IMG/VR virus record: IMGVR_UViG_3300036651_000466
Location: 1 to 30,868 of that record
From: a virus
DNA: 30,868 nucleotides
Strand: one strand, 5' to 3'
Shown here piece by piece: positions 27,049-30,868 of this stretch (positions within the stretch are counted from its first letter, which is position 1; each line of letters starts with the position of its first letter). The notes beneath the pieces are model-generated. The model was not told the origin of the DNA. It made no database searches and worked only from the letters and a program-made list of their open reading frames with translations. The position numbers were made by a program, and so were the translations under genes.

Positions 27049-29252
27049 TAAATCCTCCCGTGCGCGATGTCATCGTGTAACTTTTGATGGGTCTGTGCGT
27101 GGCGCGCTTGAATAAAGGCCCGCGCCTGGGCAATTTCCGGCATGGCCGCTGGGTTCGGCGGTTGCATCGTAGATTCAGGAGCCTTCGGAACCGCATCCTT
27201 AACCGCTATCTGGCTCTTGGTCTTGCGGGCTGCTTCATCGTCAGCCTGTTGCTCAAAGTCTTCCGGTTTCAGTTGGATTCCTGCCTGAGCCGCGAGCTGT
27301 ACCGCGCCTGCTGGCGGGAGGTCCTTGATGTTGATTTGCTCAGTCATGCGGTTTTCAGGGCCTTGCGGTTGGGATTGCTGGGTCTGCGGTGCAGCGCCTT
27401 GGTTCTCGCCCATAACAATCGGCTTAACGAGCGAGTTAACGTCTTGAATACCACCGGAGTGGAGGAGCTTCTTGAAGAATCCGGCAAAGTCGAACTGTTG
27501 CCCCTGATTCTGAAGTTTCTGGTCGATGACTTCGCCATTTTGGGCGTACTCGGTGTAGATTTCCTGTAAGCGGGCGTGTTCGAGCTCCTTATCCTGGAGA
27601 CGGGTGCTCATCGGGTCAATCTTGTACAGGTAGCCCTTTTCGTTCTTGATTCTGGAAGGTTTGAGAGTTATCTTGACCGCCTTCGCATTGGCAATATCCG
27701 CGCCCTTTGACTGGCCCTCGAACTTGATGCAGTCCTTCACGTCAGGGTAGTTCTGGGCGATTTGGGCAATCTCCTGGCCGAATTGGTAGAACTCAATCGG
27801 CTTCGACCACTCAACGTCATTGATGAGCCCAACCATACCTTCAACGAGTTCCGTAATAGCGGAGGCCATCAGCTTGAGGTCGATGTTATCTCTCGTGGAT
27901 TGGGAGGCGTTCTGAGACTTAATAGCTTGGGGCGACTTGCCTTGGGTGGAGTCGGTGTTCTCAGCAGATACTTGCGTCGTGGTGTTGCCCAGGGTGTTAT
28001 TGAGCGCACCTTTAAGGAACTGGTAGGTGAGGTTCATGTTTTCCTGGACATCCGGGAACTGGTGATGGGAAACGTCGTTCGGGTTAGAAACAAGCCACTT
28101 AGCGCCCGGCTGGAACCTAATGGACGGCATTACCACATTCCCGTTAACAACCTTAATAGGCGGGTAGGTCGCCAGGCGCAAGCGGTCGATTTGAAGGTTG
28201 ATGGTGGTGTCCATCGCGTATTGCTGGAACCGTCCGGCTTCCATGTCACCGCGTCCAATAATGGAGTCGAGGGTAGGGAGGCCCGGTTTGAGGACAACGG
28301 GGATTCTCCCGTTCTTGTGCGGGTTCGGGATGTTGCGGATAACCATGTTGCCGAAGTCAGGGCAGAAGTCTATCCATCTTCCGTTAGTGCCGGATTCATA
28401 CTTGGTGACGACTTCAATCTCTCCGGTGTCAGTCCACGGAGCCCTACGCCGCCACTCCCACATCGGGTTGTTCCGCAGGTAATCCTGGCGGGCTTTCGGC
28501 ATCGTCGCGCCTTGCTCGGTGTCTTCAAGTACCTGGTCAATCGCGTCCAGGTCATACGTTGTTACATTGTCATCAACGAGGGATTGGAGGTATTCACGGG
28601 AGACATAATTCGATACGAACACGTAGTCACAGTTCTTAATAGATAAACGCCCCTGTTGCGGGAAGAAGTTACGCATCGGGACCAGCCAGCAGTCAGGACC
28701 AACGTACTGGTCGTTCTCCACCCAGTCGTAGCACATAGCCATCGAGCCGTAGACGTTGGAGTACATGTCCCACATGAACAGTTTGGTGTCCATGTCGTAC
28801 TGACAGTTGGCGTTCGGGTAGACGTATTTCTCCCACGCGAGATTCATCAACATGCCTTTGCCCATATTCTGAATACCGAGGGCGTGAACCGTCCCGGTCG
28901 GGGAGTTCGCCATATTCCGTCCGGCGCGTTCTATAACGATGGTCGAGAGAGAGCCCTCTGATACACGGACATGCGTGTTGTCCGGTGAGCGTCCCTGTAC
29001 GAATAAGAGGTCTTCGTACTCGTCCCAGTCCAGAGAGAAATAGCGGATTGCAGATTGCGATGCTTCGTATTGTTTCGAGAGCATCCCGCGAAGATTCGGG
29101 TCACCCCCGATAGAGTCGAAGGTACCTGTTTCTTCTAGTTCTTTCAGCCAATCAGCGTCATCTTCCGTTTGGTTAGAAGTCCGTCGGTTGAGTGGGCGTT
29201 GCCCTAGTCTCCGACCGCTGTTTGCTTGTCCGTTTGGCCCGTTTGGTGGCAC
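27048..29252 (-). CDS. Portal protein
   Basis: A 734-residue protein starting with GTG at 29252, with AAGGAG eight bases upstream, at the head of module C. The N-terminus is disordered (PPNGPNGQANSGRRLGQRPL). The core at about 60-450 shows the portal pattern: QYEASQSAIRYFSLDWDEYE, LSTIVIERAGRNMANSPTGT, DTKLFMWDMYSNVYGSMAMC, and WRRRAPWTDTGEIEVVTKYE. The C-terminal part is a long helical, Gln-rich segment (GAAPQTQQSQPQGPENRMTE) typical of the portal crown and barrel. Portals form the dodecamer through which DNA enters and leaves, and its length matches large podovirus portals. It lies just after the terminase and two small genes. Confidence 0.87.
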   Translation of the reverse strand: MPPNGPNGQANSGRRLGQRPLNRRTSNQTEDDADWLKELEETGTFDSIGGDPNLRGMLSKQYEASQSAIRYFSLDWDEYEDLLFVQGRSPDNTHVRVSEGSLSTIVIERAGRNMANSPTGTVHALGIQNMGKGMLMNLAWEKYVYPNANCQYDMDTKLFMWDMYSNVYGSMAMCYDWVENDQYVGPDCWLVPMRNFFPQQGRLSIKNCDYVFVSNYVSREYLQSLVDDNVTTYDLDAIDQVLEDTEQGATMPKARQDYLRNNPMWEWRRRAPWTDTGEIEVVTKYESGTNGRWIDFCPDFGNMVIRNIPNPHKNGRIPVVLKPGLPTLDSIIGRGDMEAGRFQQYAMDTTINLQIDRLRLATYPPIKVVNGNVVMPSIRFQPGAKWLVSNPNDVSHHQFPDVQENMNLTYQFLKGALNNTLGNTTTQVSAENTDSTQGKSPQAIKSQNASQSTRDNIDLKLMASAITELVEGMVGLINDVEWSKPIEFYQFGQEIAQIAQNYPDVKDCIKFEGQSKGADIANAKAVKITLKPSRIKNEKGYLYKIDPMSTRLQDKELEHARLQEIYTEYAQNGEVIDQKLQNQGQQFDFAGFFKKLLHSGGIQDVNSLVKPIVMGENQGAAPQTQQSQPQGPENRMTEQINIKDLPPAGAVQLAAQAGIQLKPEDFEQQADDEAARKTKSQIAVKDAVPKAPESTMQPPNPAAMPEIAQARAFIQARHAQTHQKLHDDIAHGRI

Positions 29253-29335
29253 GAAAGCACTCCTTGGTGTTTCGTACTTGCTTTACATAGGCTCGGTACT
29301 TTGATTTCAATGTAGCGAATCAGTGGTTATAAATA
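29250..29335 (-). promoter_or_regulatory. Late promoter and hairpin leader module C (portal/head operon)
   Basis: On the minus strand, CGCTACATT is at 29317-29309. The hairpin (29299-29274) has outer stem GTAC/GTAC, the conserved CGA, a weaker inner stem GC/GC and AA on the 3' side. AAGGAGTGCTTTC and the portal GTG follow. TTGTAT, 18 bases upstream of TACATT, is a moderate -35. The outer stem is unrelated in sequence to those of modules A and B but keeps the pairing and the CGA position. Confidence 0.75.
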
Positions 29336-29350
29336 CAACCCTAATTTTGT

Positions 29351-29701
29351 CTATTTCAATAATCTGTTGTGATACTCGTCTAAGAGGATTCTGTTTATCT
29401 TGCCCTTGTTATACACGACGGTGAAGGTCCGGGCTCCGTCAAATCCTACCTGGGTGGCTTCCTCGAGTTCCTGAGCGATAGCCGTTTTCGCCGCGTCGTC
29501 ATCTGGGTAACGGGTGTTCACGGAGATAGACCGTATCAGAACTGAAGGGGTACCACGCTGGAACTTCACCTCCACTAGGGACATACCGAAGCCCATCGCT
29601 TTGCCTTGCTCCAATACCTCGCGGCCGACCGCTTCTAGTTGGACCCAGAACTCTTTTTCTTCAGGACTCACTTCGCCTCCGTTGCCTTCTTTATCTGCCA
29701 C
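29351..29701 (-). CDS. 116-residue hypothetical protein
   Basis: The start is a GTG at 29701 with only a poorly spaced GAGGC upstream, and it overlaps the preceding gene by 34 bases. Translation probably depends on coupling. The product begins MADKEGNGGEVSPEEKEFWV, then has a helix, LEAVGREVLEQGKAMGFGMS, and beta-strand blocks VEVKFQRGTPSVLIRSISVN and RTFTVVYNKGKINRIL. It looks like a compact alpha/beta domain. Its place between terminase and portal suggests a packaging accessory, but no family is recognised. Confidence 0.6.
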   Translation of the reverse strand: MADKEGNGGEVSPEEKEFWVQLEAVGREVLEQGKAMGFGMSLVEVKFQRGTPSVLIRSISVNTRYPDDDAAKTAIAQELEEATQVGFDGARTFTVVYNKGKINRILLDEYHNRLLK

Positions 29702-29907
29702 GCCTCGCGTTGGTTCATCATCACGAGGTCCGTCTGGAGCCGCTTAATCTGCCGCTCCTGTTGTTCTAAGTTCATAAACAGGGAGATAGTTGTAGCCTGG
29801 GAATAGTTGCCAATTTTTATCCCGATGTCCTTATGGGTGGCGTCTCCCGTAACCACGACCCGTTCCGCTTTGTTGGCGATTTCCTTAATCTGTTCATCTG
29901 TTAACAT
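29668..29907 (-). CDS. 79-residue helical protein after the terminase
   Basis: AGGAG lies seven bases before ATG at 29907. The product begins MLTDEQIKEIANKAERVVVT and contains GDATHKDIGIKIGNYSQATT, followed by a coiled-coil C-terminal half (NLEQQERQIKRLQTDLVMMN). The size and coiled coil resemble small proteins beside terminase genes, but a specific role such as head-tail joining cannot be shown. It precedes the portal and overlaps the next gene by 34 bases. Confidence 0.6.
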   Translation of the reverse strand: MLTDEQIKEIANKAERVVVTGDATHKDIGIKIGNYSQATTISLFMNLEQQERQIKRLQTDLVMMNQREAWQIKKATEAK

Positions 29908-29937
29908 GCGATTCTCCTATGTGGACCGTTGGGGTCC

Positions 29938-30868
29938 TTATCTAACAAACCCTCTGGTATCAAACGCGTCAGTCGATAGCCCCGTTACGTCTTGTCCTTG
30001 CGGCCGAAACGGATTGCCTCTAGGCGTGTAAGCCGCTGTGAAGCCGCCTCCAGCCTGCGCGTAGAAGGGAATATCATCCTGCGGAACCTGCCGAGAGTTA
30101 GCGTTCTTTTTAAGCGATACAGCCAGATAACGAAATGCGTCAGCGCCGTTAGAGCTCCAGTCGTGAAGCGGTTTGTTGTCATAGACCCTTAACTCCTCGT
30201 TATACTTACGGTGGTAGTTTTTGAGGGCAGCGACTCCACTCTCACACTTCTTCGCGTCGAAGTAGCATCGAGGAAGGATAGTACGCGCCGCATTGATGCC
30301 GTCCTCAATGCTGAGCTTCGGGGCAATCTTGAAGTTAAGACCGAGGGAGCGAGCCACCTCGATACGAGAAAGGCCTGACCCCATCTCTCTGACACGTATA
30401 TCGTGCGGGGCGTAGTGGTCTTCATAGACATAGGGAAGTTCCTTTATGTGCTTTATATAAAAATCAAGTCCCTTGCCGTTGGACTCGTAGTAGTCAATCA
30501 AATGGATTTCATCACCGATGTGTTGGACGAACCAAATGGACATCGCATCCCCAACCCCGAGGTCCCAGTAGGTAGATACGGGAATCTCACCGTGGTGAAC
30601 GACATTCCCGATACGCCCGTCATCTTCGGCTCTGGATATGAGGTCACCGTAGTAGGAACCTTGAATCGGCTCGTCGAAGGAGCACATCATCTCCTGGTTA
30701 AATAATCGGGTATCTCCGTAGATGGAGATGTACTCTTTCTCGATTTCTTTTAACTCGCCCTCATTGAAAACCCCGGCGTCCTTAGCGGTCATAAACGAAA
30801 CGAACCAGTTTCTTTTAAGCGCTTCCTGGTATAAGGTCCTCGCATGGTTATCTCCACGAGGGGTGATT
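29938..30868 (-). CDS. terL: Terminase large subunit, C-terminal part (cut by the right edge)
   Basis: The frame is open from the right edge (it reads ITPRGDNHARTLYQEALKRN) to the stop at 29938, about 309 residues of the C-terminal half. A start codon at 30792 is internal and is not the true start. TPRGDNHA and LFNQEMMCSFDEPIQGSYYG are typical of the ATPase-to-nuclease linker. YWDLGVGDAMSIWFVQ contains the first nuclease Asp. YAPHDIRVREMGSGLSRIEV is a middle nuclease segment, and SSNGADAFRYLAVSLKK supplies the last conserved Asp of the RNase H-like nuclease. This subunit pumps and cuts DNA into the head through the portal, whose gene follows two genes later. The ATPase part lies outside the window. 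Confidence 0.88.
   Translation of the reverse strand, partial: ITPRGDNHARTLYQEALKRNWFVSFMTAKDAGVFNEGELKEIEKEYISIYGDTRLFNQEMMCSFDEPIQGSYYGDLISRAEDDGRIGNVVHHGEIPVSTYWDLGVGDAMSIWFVQHIGDEIHLIDYYESNGKGLDFYIKHIKELPYVYEDHYAPHDIRVREMGSGLSRIEVARSLGLNFKIAPKLSIEDGINAARTILPRCYFDAKKCESGVAALKNYHRKYNEELRVYDNKPLHDWSSNGADAFRYLAVSLKKNANSRQVPQDDIPFYAQAGGGFTAAYTPRGNPFRPQGQDVTGLSTDAFDTRGFVR

Noticed and set aside
27762-28646. Long plus-strand ORF (294 codons) opposite the portal gene
   Set aside because: It is fully antisense to the well-supported portal, lacks a ribosome binding site and reads as an Arg/Val/Leu-rich shadow. The antisense of this gene's codon pattern explains its length.

Overview
The window is part of a tailed double-stranded DNA phage genome, probably a short-tailed (podovirus-like) phage. 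It carries a terminase large subunit, a portal of about 734 residues, a scaffold, an N4-gp56-type major capsid protein, very large internal/ejection-type proteins, and tail-nozzle, spike and fibre genes in the usual late-gene order. No integrase, repressor, tRNA, CRISPR array or insertion sequence was seen. The lysis genes (GH25 muramidase, r1t-type holin, XhlA-like membrane protein) point to a Gram-positive-type host wall. Most genes have a strong AAGGAG-type ribosome binding site, and GTG starts are common. The sequence does not allow a host to be named more narrowly.

Layout. Positions 1-316 form a mostly non-coding leader with small hairpins and a possible chain of tiny ORFs. Positions 317-6465 (+ strand) hold a tightly packed early/middle operon of small unknown proteins plus a DNA-metabolism set: a Cas4/RecB-like nuclease, an OB-fold-like protein, a ParB-like nuclease-domain protein, a NinG/HNH-like protein, a 46-residue protein ending in a canonical sliding-clamp-binding peptide, and a glycosyltransferase. 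This operon meets the late genes head-on at 6466-6474 with no visible terminator.

Positions 6475-30868 (- strand) are the late genes. Read in transcription order (right to left) they are: TerL (cut by the right edge), two small proteins, portal, two small proteins, scaffold, major capsid, a Pro/Ala-rich head-associated candidate, a small helical protein, a Gln-rich protein, a 1584-residue ejection-type protein, a connector/adaptor candidate, an endonuclease VII-like HNH enzyme, a tail-nozzle candidate, a C1q-like fibre, a basic Gly/Ser-rich protein, an XhlA-like protein, a small zinc-binding candidate, a baseplate Ig-like protein, a 956-residue pectate-lyase-like spike, a beta-rich accessory protein, the endolysin-holin fusion, and two unknown proteins.

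Two findings stand out. First, three late operons (starting at 29252, 17628 and 14251) begin with the same module: an extended -10-like box, then a hairpin at the predicted 5' end whose stems differ in sequence but keep pairing around a constant CGA internal loop, then AAGGAGT and a GTG start. Second, the endolysin gene is fused in frame to an r1t-like holin domain. That domain has its own near-perfect ribosome binding site and ATG inside the gene, so one gene may make both lysis proteins.
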